In this document: positions 13,177 through 24,400 of the stretch, in pieces
Numbering within the stretch: the stretch's first letter is position 1
Layout of the letters: each line of letters starts with the position of its first letter
NCBI GenBank assembly: GCA_963565915.1
Contig: OY751488.1
Coordinates: 5,146,001-5,210,000 of the forward strand
From: Entoloma clypeatum
Taxonomy: Eukaryota; Basidiomycota; Agaricomycetes; Agaricales; Entolomataceae
Direction of reading: 5' to 3'
Length of the DNA stretch: 64,000 nt
Translations under genes and position numbers: made by a program
Notes under the pieces: model-generated
Database searches by the model: none
Told to the model about the DNA's origin: nothing
Seen by the model: the letters and a program-made list of their open reading frames with translations, nothing else

Positions 13177-15527
13177 TTAAGTTCCCGCCACCCTTGAACT
13201 GATTGTTGAGAGTGTTGTTGGGTGTTTGAGGTGTTTGTAGAGCTCTGACCAGAGTCTCTCGCATTTTTCGGCGCTCGTCACAAACTCGCTTCTCACCGCA
13301 AATGCTGGCCGTTTTGTCAGTGTGTCTTGTTCTTGATCGTCAAGGCCCATATAGAGGTTCGGATACTGAACAGCGCAGACGGCACGAATAACATCACGAA
13401 GACGTCTGTCTTTGATCTTCCAGGGATTGGGCTCGGCACCTGCATACAAGAAGATCATTGGTACGACCTTGCTATGCCAGACACCATTCCGATGGCATTC
13501 CGCTGGTAAGTCGTTGTTCGTGGATCGACCGGTCCACGACGGTTTGACTGTAACAATGGCCTATTTCTGCATGAGACTGTTCTTGCTGGGAGATTGGCTG
13601 AATCAACTCACAAAACTGGTCACGCAGACTTTTCCCTTCACTGGACTGTTTTGGGCTTCATTACGCTCTTCCCCACGGGTTTCATCCTGGTTGGAAAGAC
13701 CACCATCATTGCTGGAAGCTTCATCCTCTCCTACAATCTTGACACCAACACCAGCAGCAAGAGCTGAGCGCGCTGATACCACTGATTTGCTAGATGACTG
13801 GGTTCGTTGGGAGCAGCCGGTGAGGGAAGGGGTTGAAGTGCAGCGTTTGGTGGCCTTCTTGCTTCGCTTGCTTCCTGAGTGGACACCATTTGCCCAGGTC
13901 TTGATGGCTTCATCGTCCCCGTCGTCGCCTTCATCCTTGTCGTCATGGGCTTTGCGTTTCTGTGCTCGATAGGTCTCACTGAGAGTGTAGTAATAGAGGG
14001 TGATGCGGTCAAGTGTCAGCATGTCGAAACGAGTGTTGTGGGGGGTTCAGACCTTGTTGATTCCTTCCCACCCCGGGGTCTGCTGTGATCGTCGCCAGAC
14101 ATGCCGATGTCATCCAGATCCATCTTATCGCCATCGTCCAAATGGGGCTGGAAAGGTCGTGGTAAGTGAACAACAGTAATTGAGTCCGCATTCACCTTGG
14201 GTTTTCCCTTTTCCTTTGCTGCCGGCGGTGCGCCATCTTCCTTGGCTTTACCCTTCTTCATTGCTGGCGACTCCAGGATCATGACACCCGCTTCGTCAGC
14301 CTCAATCTCATCGGTTTCGTCCTGTATCCAACGTTGCTTTCTTGGCTGGCCTTTTAGTTTTGGTGTGGTGAAATCAATATCGACAATCATTTCCTTGTCC
14401 GCTAAGTCCTTGTCTGACTGGTAGTATTTTTGGTTAATCTGATTAATTTGAAAAGCCTTAATATACTTACACCTGACTCCGATTCCCGGGGTCTCTTCAG
14501 ATCCAGTTTCTTGTGCATCGTTAATGGCCTTGGCTTCGATCATGTCGCGTTGACTTGGGTATTACTCTTTTTGACTGGGGGCGTGGGTACATCTCTGTTA
14601 TCATCGTTGTCCGGCTACTGAAGATGTGAGTATATATAGAAATTCCACTTTTAATCACCACTCACCCGGGCCGGCAATTTCTGCTTCGATGCCAACTGGT
14701 TGATAGTGGCACCTTTCGATGCCAGCACAACCGAACCCTTCTTTTGTCGCTGTGTTGGAGCCTTTTTTGGGGTTGGTTCGTTGTCATCAATGCTTTTTTC
14801 AAGCGACTATTGATTTCGTTCAATTAATTCTTTCTTCTTTTGGAATGATGAAACTCACATCAATTTCTTCATGCTCCTGGACCTTCTTGACAGTCGGTGG
14901 CTTTGGGACTCCTCCCTTTGTCTGGATGGGCTTTTTCTTTGGTTGTGAGATCGTTGCAGTAAGTTCCTCTTCCGGTTCCTCCTCAACGACTTTGGCTGAC
15001 TGCTCAACATTCATTAGATTAATTTGTCTCTCACACCTCAACAAACTGATGCACACCTTTTTCGACGACCCTCCCTTCCCCCGTGCTTTCGGTTCCTCAT
15101 TGTCCGAAAGGTCCACCTCTGCGATGGCTTGACGTGCAGATTTCTTCTTCGGCTGGCCCTTGCACTTTTTTGGTATCGGTGCCTCCATCTCGCTGGCGGA
15201 GGTCTCGGCGGCAGAGTCTGGTCGCGGCGTTGGGGGTTCTGCTTCAGAATCAGGAGTTGCGCTCACTGCCTCTTGAGGTCGTTCCCGCTTCCTTTTCTGT
15301 GGAGGCTGGGGACGCGGGGTTTCATCCACGGCGTCACTGTCTGCCATCTCCTTCTCAAACCTGGCCAGCCTCTTGATAGAAGTCGCTCGTGTCGCATCCT
15401 CCAAAGCAGCTTTTTGCTTGGCGTGTGCCTTTTGTACTCCTCCAGCTAGTTCCTTGTCATTGAGAAGAACGGGAAGCCCAGGATGGGCATTGCCATTCGT
15501 TGCACACATGGTCATTCGAGGAGGCAT
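13177..15527 (-). pseudogene. 5' half of the DUF6532-like gene split by element 1
   Basis: Starts at ATG 15527 (MPPRMTMCATNG...). The first exon encodes a charged, Lys/Pro-rich and probably disordered region with several GQPKKK-type basic patches, ending near 15055. Further exons follow with intron-like GTGAGT/CAG junctions near 14859, 14815, 14667 and 14480. Later blocks include KEMIVDIDFTTPKLKGQPRK, an acidic DKDEGDDGDDEA patch, and VVPMIFLYAGAEPNPWKIKD near 13450. Coding sequence stops at about 13180, where element 1 begins. One exon near 14545 may hold a TGA in place of CGA, but the frame there is uncertain. The remainder of the gene is at 3542-4478. Confidence 0.55.
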
Positions 15528-15683
15528 GATACTCAGAGCGGGAAGAGTGAAGAGGTGTTGAAGTGGTGAGACGTGTCAAGATGCGACATGAATTGTGAAA
15601 TACGTGATGCAAGAGTTATTCGGACTTAGGCATTTCACACTTTGCCACGCTCTCAGCTTACATCGCCACCTTGCACTTTAAAC

Positions 15684-18600
15684 ATGACAAGTCCCAATCG
15701 CAATCTACGTGTCCGAAATCAAGCTACGACCAACCTCAACTACCCATGCAAATTCCTGGGTTGCCACCGCCGCTTTTGATCTCTCGGTGGCCTCCGTTGC
15801 CATAGTCGATCACAGCATAGTGCACGAACACAACCCAAAAACGTTTCGAACACGGTCGCCCCCTCAGATTCAATCTGGGGTGATATAAATGCAGGTGTCT
15901 TCGGTGGACAGGTTCCAGACCCCACTCCTGAACCCAGCGATGCAGAAGATGTGTCGGAAATCGATGTAAATCCATGGGAAACACTGTTATGGTAAGCGGG
16001 CTGGAAACATCCATAGCTTAACTCATTGTTCTCCAGGGATGCTCAAGCCACAATTGTAGGATACAAAGAACCAAATCCGTGGACTACATCACTGACTCGG
16101 CAAAGGTAAATTTGCGCAAACTGATATCATTGAAGTATATCCGGCTTATCTTCTTTCAGAAATGGGTCTTTACTACCAGAAGTTCGGAACAACAGACATG
16201 GCTTTCTAGCCTCCGCCCCTACCTATGAAGAACCTACAGACGGCATCAACTGGGATGACTCGTGGTACCATCCAGCTGATCTCAACAACGCGGACGGCCC
16301 TGGTGATGATTCCTATACTGATGACCGTAACAACGACGAGGAACACAACAACAACCGTGACGGTGGCAGAAATGATAGCGGGGTCCAGGATAATGACCGC
16401 GAGCATGCCAACGGTGGTGGTGATGATGATGAACAGTCTGAGACCGATCGCTCCTCGTGTCGTCGAGACAATCATCCACTCCTAAGTGGTAGGTATTACG
16501 CCACTTTTGAATTTGTGATCCCTGATACTGAGACACTCGGACATCCGTGACCACGAGGGCTTTGACTTACCTCCGAAAACGCCGCCAACACCATGAGAGA
16601 CCGACCTTGGAGCGGACAATTGGGCACCTTACAATGATCATGTGGAATTTGAGCTCGCTGACTTTCTCTTCCATCGAAATCAAATGTCCGGAGGCGATAT
16701 CGACATTCTTCTCAATCTTTGGGCAGCTAGCCTCACGCCCCATGACGTCCAGCCACCTTTTCGCAATCATAACGAGCTGTATGGAACAATCGACTCAACC
16801 GAGGTCGGCAATGTTCCATGGGAGTCCTTTACGCTAAATTACAATGGTGAAAAACCCGAGGGTCCCGTTCCATCCTGGATGGAAGGAGATCACGAAATCT
16901 GGTTTCGGGACCCCAGAAAACTCGTTCAAAACCTCATTTCGAACGCAGATTTCAAAGACGAATTCGACTACGCTCCATTCCACAAATACGACGCAACAGG
17001 GCAGCATTGCTTCGAAGACTTAATGTCTGGTGATTGGGCGTGGAGACAAGCAGTATGTTTTCTCAACTTCATACTCGTAACATCTAAAAACTGTCGAAAT
17101 GCAGGATGAAATCAGCAAGGATCCGGATACACATGGTGCGATGTTTGTTCCAATTATCCTTGGGAGCGACAAGACAACAGTCTCGGTTGGAACGGGCAAC
17201 AACGAGTATTGGCCAGTCTACCTCTCCATTGGCAACATCCATAACAAGGCACGACGCGGTCACAGAAACGGCGTTGTACTTCTTGGATTCCATAGCATTC
17301 CAAAATGTAGGTTTCCTGAAAGATTCTATTCATTGACGTGTTATAACTTCTTTCCTAGCTGAAAAACAACATTCCAACTGTGCCAAGTTCCGCAAATTTC
17401 ATCACCAGTTGTTCCATACATCTTTAACACTTATGCTCCAACGGCTGCGGCCCGCGATGACCCAACCAGAGGTTGTTCGGTGTCCCGATGACCATTATCG
17501 CTGTGCCATTTACGGGATCGGACCTTACATCGCAGATTACCCAGAACAGTGTCTAATTACTTGTATAGTGCAGGGCTGGTGTTCCCGGTAGGTCACCATT
17601 ATGCTTGGCTCTCATCGTGTGGTGAATGTTATCTGATTGTTCAATTTTTGCAGGTGCTTGGCACCCTCATGATTTAGATGGGAAGGAATATCCTCTTTGG
17701 TGGCGTGAACATACAAATGTCTTGCTTGAAGAATTACAATTGGGAGAACTATGGGACGAGTATGGACTTGTTGGAGACATTATAGTAAGCATTTCACTCC
17801 ATAAATTAAGTAGCACCACCGGACTAATCTCATCAATAGCCCTTTACTGAAGACTTTCCGCGCGCTGACGTTTATGAGATCGTTACACCAGATCTTTTAC
17901 ATCAACTTGTCAAAGGAACGTTCAAGGACCACCTGGTTACGTGGGTTCAAGATTACCTCCAGAATATACACGGCAAGGCTCGAGCAGATCAAATTATAGA
18001 TGATATCGATCATCGGTATGTCGTCATTATCTTCCTGTGCAATAGTAATAAACCAGATTTGATGCAGCATCGCTATGGTCGCACCTTTTGCTGGGTTACA
18101 CCGTTTTCCCCAAGGAAGAGGATTCAAACAATGGACCGGCAATGATTCAAAAGCACTTATGAAGGCGAGTAAGATATATAAAGCTCTCTTCCTTCATGAT
18201 ACTAAAATATTCTTAAACCTAGGTATACTTGCCAGCTATCGAGGGTTATGTACCACCAGATATGGTGTGCGCTATACATGCATTTCTCGATTTTTTTTAC
18301 CTTGCACGACGGAACGTGCATACCACACAAAGCATCAAAGACATGGAGGACGCCGTTGAGAGATTTCAAAAATACCGACACGTCTTTGTCGAGACTGGCA
18401 TTCACAAAGCCAACTCAACCCCCCCTCGCCAACACCCACTGGTCCACTACATGAGGGCTATTCGTGCGTTCGGCTCTCCGAATGGAATATGCTCCTCAAT
18501 CACGGAGTCAAAGCACAAAAAGGCTATCAAACAACCATGGCGGCGCTCGAACCGATATTGGGCTATCAACCAGATGCTTCTTACAAACCAACGGCTGGAC

Positions 18601-19416
18601 AAACTGGCAGCCTCTCGCGCCGATTTTCGGAGGCGTGGCATGCTTGATGGAACAATCCTTTCAGAGACTTTGGAAAGACTGAGTAAGTTTATTCTCATAA
18701 CACTTTCCCATTTCTCAACATGTTCTTTGCAGTTGCATTTGCGTTACAGGGGCGCGAAGCCAATGACAAACCCGATGATGAACCCGATGAAGGTGACGAC
18801 CAACTTGAAGAGGACTCTGAAGAGGACTCTGACGGTGGTAACGACAATTCTGCTGCACCAGAAGCTAGTACGACCCTTATTCATCTAGCAAGAAAACCGG
18901 CAAGTAAGTGAAAGTATCCAATTCCCCTCTCATATCGTCCTCATTTTCTGTAAATAGAGCGCAATCTCACCATCGAACAACTTGCTAGAAAAGTCCAATG
19001 TGCAAACCTCGGCCTTCTCATTTGGCACTTTTTATCTACTCATGCAGTGGTGCCTGACGTTTTTTGGACTACAGACGCATCTTCAAACCATGAAAGGCTG
19101 CCCCACTTCGATGAAGTGGTATCCGTATTTCGGTCAGCCGTGGCCACATTTCACAACCCTAGCAATCGTATCAAGCGCGTTGAGTGGATCCGCGCCGATG
19201 TATCCTGGAGACTTGGCGCTGGTCGCTATGACTGTGTCCTTGTTGACCCCGGCTTCGCTTCTGATTTGAATGTGTCCTCGTATCCTTGCATAGCTCGCCT
19301 CCGTCTTCTCTTCCGGTTCGGGTGTCACCAAAGCCTTCATGAATGTATTCTTGTTGACAACTTTGACATTGTTGGTACCAAGCCTGATGAAGATACGGGA
19401 ATGTGGATAGTCCAGA
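15684..19416 (+). pseudogene. Plavaka-type (CACTA-like) DNA transposase, interrupted
   Basis: Plus-strand multi-exon gene starting at ATG 15684. An N-terminal C2H2-like finger (PCKFLGC ... LRCHSRSQH) is followed by an acidic Asn/Asp-rich linker, then blocks recalled from Plavaka transposases: EFELADFLFHRNQMSGG, FVPIILGSDKTTVS, WPVYLSIGNI, DYPEQCLITCIVQGWCSRC, VTPDLLHQLVKG, AFLDFFYLARRN and RQHPLVHYMRAIRAFGSPNG. Short introns separate the exons, for example near 15994, 16110, 16490 and 17060. TGA codons at 15777-15779 (inside the finger) and 16594-16596 sit where CGA would give Arg. The reading frame meets element 2 at 19417 and continues for about 30 bases past it (25985-26015) before a Copia LTR. 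It is divergent from the DUF6532-like gene, with about 155 bases between the start codons. Confidence 0.75.
19412..19416 (+). repeat. target-site duplication CCAGA, left copy
   Basis: CCAGA directly precedes the 5' LTR of element 2 and is repeated at 25985-25989, directly after its 3' LTR. A 5-bp duplication is the size expected for Ty3/Gypsy integration. Its position fixes the insertion point inside the Plavaka gene. Confidence 0.95.
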
Positions 19417-19666
19417 TGTTACGGACTAACGACTACGGACATATATGCTTACTTTTTCACTTTTACTCATCGGCCCCCGCTTACACATATCGTATTATAC
19501 TTTATTTCCTTTAGTATACTTCGCTCCCGCGCTGACTCGCTTTCCGCAGCTGTCTGACTCATTCCGCAGTCGTCTTACTCAGACGCACTGCCTTCCGCAG
19601 TTATCTTACTCAGATACACTGCCTTGCGCAGCACTGACTCATATGCTATCGCCTATAGTCAGTACC

Positions 19667-19674
19667 TATATAAA
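19667..19674 (+). promoter_or_regulatory. TATA box of the LTR promoter
   Basis: TATATAAA lies 34 bases upstream of the AGATTTAGCAA string proposed as the RNA 5' end. The same spacing is kept in the 3' LTR and closely in element 3. Confidence 0.6.
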
Positions 19675-19700
19675 CCCTTTGTACTATAGCTAGATTCCTT

Positions 19701-19711
19701 AGATTTAGCAA
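19701..19711 (+). promoter_or_regulatory. self-primer sequence, predicted RNA 5' end
   Basis: AGATTTAGCAA is the exact reverse complement of 19787-19797, just inside the 5' LTR. In Tf1/sushi-group elements the first 11 nt of the transcript fold back on the primer-binding site to prime reverse transcription; length and placement match here. Confidence 0.6.
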
Positions 19712-19786
19712 TCACATTGCTCTTCGCCTTTCCATCTTCCTGCATACTCTGCCCGAACCTTGGAACGGTTTGTTACGCATAACAAG

Positions 19787-19797
19787 TTGCTAAATCT
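19787..19797 (+). promoter_or_regulatory. primer-binding site of self-priming type
   Basis: TTGCTAAATCT starts two bases after the LTR end. It does not begin with the TGG expected for a tRNA 3' end, but it pairs perfectly over 11 bases with the presumed RNA start at 19701-19711. Confidence 0.6.
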
Positions 19798-20573
19798 CGT
19801 TAGGTTCGCCCAGAGCGAAGAGAGCAACTACCAGACGAGTCAAGACGTCGCGCTTCTTTGAAGACTTCACCAGTAACCCATTCAGCACGCCAGAAGCCCG
19901 ACAGGAGGAGCTAAGTCCTCGAGACAGTATCGATTTTATGCTTATCCAGCAGTACATCGAATCGGAGATCCGTCGCATCCTACAGCAGGTGCTTGACGAA
20001 GAACTAGACAACGACGAGCATCGCCCCCACGGCGAGATAGCAGAGACCATCCATCTTGCTCGGCAACACCAGATCGCGTGTTACAACGCCCGACAGAACG
20101 AACTCGAAAGCTTTCGCGTTCAAGAAGGACCTCAGACAGGTCGGATCACAGAGATCAGAGAGTTTATCGGTGTCCAGACAACCGTTATCAGAAGATTGAT
20201 TAGGACGCTCACATCGAGACGTCCCAGAGCCACATCATCACGTCCTACTCGAAGCAGCAGATCTACGCCCACTTCACCATCGAAGAACAACAAACCGAGT
20301 ACAACCGTTGGGCACGAAACGAGAGACTTGACCCCTTCTCGCGACCAACAGACGCGCAGGAACAGAGATTCCTTAGAGATCTACAGAGGAAATACCCCGA
20401 ACGTTTTGCCACCGATTCCGCCGACGAGTCCCCTGACGAATTTACTTTTGACTCCGCGCAGTCAGATACCGAACAGACGCCTAGAACAGGGACTGATTTT
20501 CAACCCCTACCTATATCCCGAACCCCATCTTCATCCCAACAATCCGACACCTCTCCTACTCCGCAGGTTCTAG
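19794..20573 (+). CDS. N-terminal Gag-region frame of element 2
   Basis: An open frame after TAA at 19791 encodes a convincing helical, acidic stretch (TLIQQYIESEIRRIL-like, then LDNDEHRPHGEIAE and REFIGVQTTV) before losing protein-like character at about 20210. It overlaps by 370 bases the upstream extension of the gag frame, which is open from 20204 and looks protein-like from SYSKQQIYAHF onward. The two frames are offset by -1 and both are kept in element 3. There is no ATG near the start. Either recoding, splicing or an old shared frameshift joins them. Confidence 0.45.
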   Translation: MSLGSPRAKRATTRRVKTSRFFEDFTSNPFSTPEARQEELSPRDSIDFMLIQQYIESEIRRILQQVLDEELDNDEHRPHGEIAETIHLARQHQIACYNARQNELESFRVQEGPQTGRITEIREFIGVQTTVIRRLIRTLTSRRPRATSSRPTRSSRSTPTSPSKNNKPSTTVGHETRDLTPSRDQQTRRNRDSLEIYRGNTPNVLPPIPPTSPLTNLLLTPRSQIPNRRLEQGLIFNPYLYPEPHLHPNNPTPLLLRRF

Positions 20574-21445
20574 ACATGGCAGAAGCACCGACAGTACAAA
20601 CAATGGATACATCCAAGATCATCAAAGATCCTGGGATGTTCAAAGACAGACACACCTTCGACGAGTGGTGGAAAGCCACCAAATTATACATCAGGTTCCA
20701 GAAGGGCCTGTCCGACGATCAGAAGATTCTTGCGGTGTTATCCCGCATGATGGAAGGGTCCGGTAAACACTGGGCCAGCAACAAATTAGACGACCTTGCC
20801 ACCGATGGCGAGAACATCACCTGGTTAGGATTCTCAGACGACATCGCTACGCGATTCTCTATTGCCAACAAGTCGGCAGCGGCCAAGGCGAAACTCGAAG
20901 TCCTGAAACAGGAGAAACGCACCATCGACGAATTCTTGGACGAATTCGAAGAGATCTTGAAGCTGTCAAACCTTGGCGAAGAAACTGGGAAATACATCCT
21001 GGAAAAGAACGTCAACCGCAAAATTTCTGAACAAGTGGCTAGCGATGGCAAGACGTACACTGATTACGCAAAGGAGATCCGAAACAAGGGACGACAGATG
21101 GAGGGACATGCATTAGTCATCCGAGGGGGTGGCGACACATGCACCGGATCGGGTACCACTTATGGTGGTCAAGGCAAAGCCATGGAGATCGACAAAGCAG
21201 GAGTAGCCCGTTGCTACAACTGTCAGCGCTTTGGTCACCTTGCCAAAGACTGCAAAGCCCCAAAGAAGAAAGATGGTCGTAAGTGTTTCAACTGCGACCA
21301 AGAAGGACATATCGCGCGCAACTGCCGCAAGCCGAAGAAGAACTCTGGAAAGATTAGGAAGGTGTCTGATGGAGATACCGATGATGACGATGAAACCATC
21401 ACCATAGAGACCGATGAGAAGGATTTTCCCGAAGGGTCCGATTAA
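20204..21445 (+). CDS. gag: Gag of element 2
   Basis: The frame is open from 20204; the first ATG is at 20576 (MAEAPTVQTMDTSK). The capsid region includes TFDEWWKATKLYIRFQKG and FLDEFEEILKLSNLG, typical of Ty3/Gypsy Gag. Two CCHC zinc knuckles follow, CYNCQRFGHLAKDC and CFNCDQEGHIARNC (about 21210-21310), which bind the genomic RNA. The acidic tail ends at TAA 21443-21445. Upstream of the ATG the same frame encodes an acidic Ser/Pro region that looks genuinely coding, so the true protein may start earlier. Confidence 0.85.
   Translation, partial: DAHIETSQSHIITSYSKQQIYAHFTIEEQQTEYNRWARNERLDPFSRPTDAQEQRFLRDLQRKYPERFATDSADESPDEFTFDSAQSDTEQTPRTGTDFQPLPISRTPSSSQQSDTSPTPQVLDMAEAPTVQTMDTSKIIKDPGMFKDRHTFDEWWKATKLYIRFQKGLSDDQKILAVLSRMMEGSGKHWASNKLDDLATDGENITWLGFSDDIATRFSIANKSAAAKAKLEVLKQEKRTIDEFLDEFEEILKLSNLGEETGKYILEKNVNRKISEQVASDGKTYTDYAKEIRNKGRQMEGHALVIRGGGDTCTGSGTTYGGQGKAMEIDKAGVARCYNCQRFGHLAKDCKAPKKKDGRKCFNCDQEGHIARNCRKPKKNSGKIRKVSDGDTDDDDETITIETDEKDFPEGSD
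21421..21427 (+). promoter_or_regulatory. putative -1 frameshift heptamer GGATTTT
   Basis: Read in the Gag frame it is G GAT TTT, within the only 28-nt window (21418-21445) where the gag and pol frames are both open. GGAUUUU is an established -1 shift site in the plant virus RCNMV. The identical heptamer sits at 33714-33720 in element 3. Confidence 0.6.
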
Positions 21446-24400
21446 ACGACGCTAAGTCGCGACCCTTATCCATTAAACGAACTCGCTTGCCTGGTGCAGT
21501 TACAGACAATATAACTTATGTTATCCCTGCAAAGCGAGCCGTTGCGTCAACTAAGATTGTCAAGGGAGATAAACCTCCGAAACGACGAGAGATCAAGCTG
21601 CAAGCTCAGATCAAAACACGACGAGGACCAAAGGCCATTCGACCCGAGGTCGATAGCGGATGTGAACGCACATGTATCCATCCCAGAATAGTACGTGAAC
21701 AGAACCTTCCCACACGTGGAATAAAGCCCATATCAATCCTAAATGCGGATAGATCACCGAACCGACAACAGAAAGCAGAAAAACTTGCCGAAGTCAAGCT
21801 GGACTTAGGAACACACCAGGAAACCATGGAGGCAATGGTATTGGACATTGGGAGAACGGATATGCTTTTGGGACATGACTGGTTGGTGCACCACAACCCT
21901 ACAATCAATTGGACGACCGGCGCCGTAACATTCAACCGATGCCCATCAACGTGTCAAACCAAACACTCGGATTTCAGGGTTAACCTTAATGGTCGCAAAC
22001 ATCGGGTTCGCATGGTGGAAGTATGAGACAAGGACGCACCCAAGAAATCAGATCAGAAATGGAAGCCCGGAGACCCCATATTGGAAGCAGTTACTCCCAC
22101 ACCACCTCCCACAACCAAACGACCCTCATATGTTGAACGTTTTGCCCATCTTTTCGAAAAAGAAAACTTTGACAAGATCCCAAGGGAAAGGGAATGGGAC
22201 CACGGCATCGAACTTACACCGGACGCACCAAAGGAGCTAGGGGGAAACACGTACCCTATGACCCAAAAGGAGCAAGAAGAACTGGACGAATTCATCGATG
22301 AAGGCCTGGCAACCGGAAAGATCCGACCGTCCAAATCCCCTTATGCATCACCCTGCTTCTTCATTAACAAGAAAGACGGTTCCAAACGATTGGTACAGGA
22401 CTATCGCACGGTTAACAAATTCACGGTTAAGGACAAATTCCCACTCCCACGCATCAACGACCTCTTGGATGTATTGAAGGACGCAGTCTACTTCAACAAA
22501 ATGGACATCATGTGGGGATACAATAATGTGCGGATCAAAAAGGGTGACGAATGGAAAGCCGCCTTCTTGACCAGCCGAGGATTGTTTGAACCATTGGTCA
22601 TGTTTTTCGGTCTCTGCAATTCCCCGGGAACGTTCTCTCGGATGATGGCCAGCCTATTCAGGGATCAGATCCGTCGGCGCATCTGTGTGATTTACATGGA
22701 TGACATAGTGGTTATTGGTAAAACCAAGGAAGAACTCGCCCGGAATACCGAAGAGATCTTGCAGATCCTGTCGGACAATGACTTGTTCCTAAAGGAAAAG
22801 AAGTGTCTTTGGGAAGTAACGAAATGCCCCATATTGGGATATGTTGTGGGTGAAGGACGTGTCGAGATGGAAACTGAAAAGGTGGACACAATCCGGAACT
22901 GGCGAGTACCCACATCAAAAAAGGAAGTCCAGAGGTTCCTGGGATTTGCCAACTTTTATCGACGCTTCATTGAAGGATACTCAAACATCGCAAAGCCACT
23001 CACGACACTTACGGGAAATACAGCATTCACATGGGGACCAGCGGCGCAAGAAGCATTTGAAGGTCTCATACGGGCAATCACGACAGCACCAGTCTTGGCA
23101 TTGCCCAAACCGGACGGACAGTTCAGGGTTGAAACCGATGCATCGGGTTATGCAATTGGAGCGGTACTCTCACAGAAACAAGACGACAAGTGGCATCCTA
23201 TCGCGTTCTTGTCGCGGACCATGTCCGCGGCCGAACAGAATTACGAGATCTATGACAAGGAACTCTTGGCAGTCATGGAAGCACTGAAGGACTGGCGACA
23301 TTATCTACTTGAAGCCAAGGAATGTTTCGAGATCTTAACCGATCACAAAAACCTGGAGTATTTCCGGCGTCCTCAGGACCTAAACCAACGACAGAGGCGC
23401 TGGAAGATGAAGCTACAAGACTATGACTTCGAATTGCGACATGTACCTGGGAAGACAAACGCGAAAGCAGACATCCTGTCACGTTTACCCTGGTATGAGA
23501 CGGAACTCGAGCCGCAGGACAGCGACCAAATGCTCAAGGAGGGGCTATTTTTGAAACGATTGGAATCAGAAGATGTGATACAAATGGAGATGTTCACGGA
23601 GGAACAATTCTTTGAAGGGGGTGAAACATCTGATTCCATCAAAATCAGAAACATCACAACCATCGAAAACCCATGGATCGTACGCATCAAGGCCTCGAAT
23701 CGCATGGAAACAGAAGTAGCCCAGGGTCTGAAGAAGAATCCTCACTGGTACCAGCAGGAAAATGGCATCACCTACGCAGGAGAACGAGTCTATGTTCCAC
23801 CAGACCCACAATTGCGCCAAGAACTGATGTTTGAAGCGCACGACGCACCAGTGGCAGGACATCCAGGACAGTATCGAACACATGAACTTCTCACTCGCAC
23901 CTACTGGTGGCCCACCATCCTACATGATGTAAAGAAGTATGTGAAAGGTTGTGACACCTGTCAACGCAACAAGATCAGCCGCCAAAGGAGACACGCCCCT
24001 CTGCACCCTAACGCCGCGCCAAGTCAACCATGGGAAGATATAGGGATTGACGTCGTGGGACCGATACCAGAATCTGATGGGAAGAACGCAATTCTGGTCA
24101 TCACGGACAGACATTCAAAGATGCTTCATCTCATCCTGACAACCGTGGAACTATCGGCTGAAGGATTAGCCAAGATCTATCGGGACCAGATATGGAAGCT
24201 TCATGGAATTCCCAAGAAGATCATCAGCGATAGGGGACCGCAGTTCGCCGCGAAGTTTATGGAGATACTTTGCCGCATGTTAGGGATCAAAAGAAATCTG
24301 TCCACTGCGTACCATCCACAGACTGATGGACAGGCCGAACGATCGCATCAGGAAACCGAGGTGTTCTTACGAAACTTTGTCAACCATCTACAAGATGATT

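Larger units (their letters stand above)
19417..19784 (+). repeat. 5' LTR of element 2
   Basis: 368 bp, TGTTACGG to GCATAACA. U3 contains a 31-bp direct repeat (19564-19594 and 19595-19625, three differences) starting CCGCAGT. A TATATAAA box lies at 19667-19674. The predicted transcription start, AGATTTAGCAA, is at 19701. Confidence 0.95.

Noticed and set aside
13412..13972. plus-strand 186-residue ORF
   Set aside because: Antisense to the DUF6532-like gene; low-complexity Ser/Pro translation.
19445..19693. 82-residue ORF in the LTR, repeated at 25645-25893
   Set aside because: Lies wholly within identical LTRs and translates U3 repeats; no ATG-type coding signal and not kept in the element 3 3' LTR.
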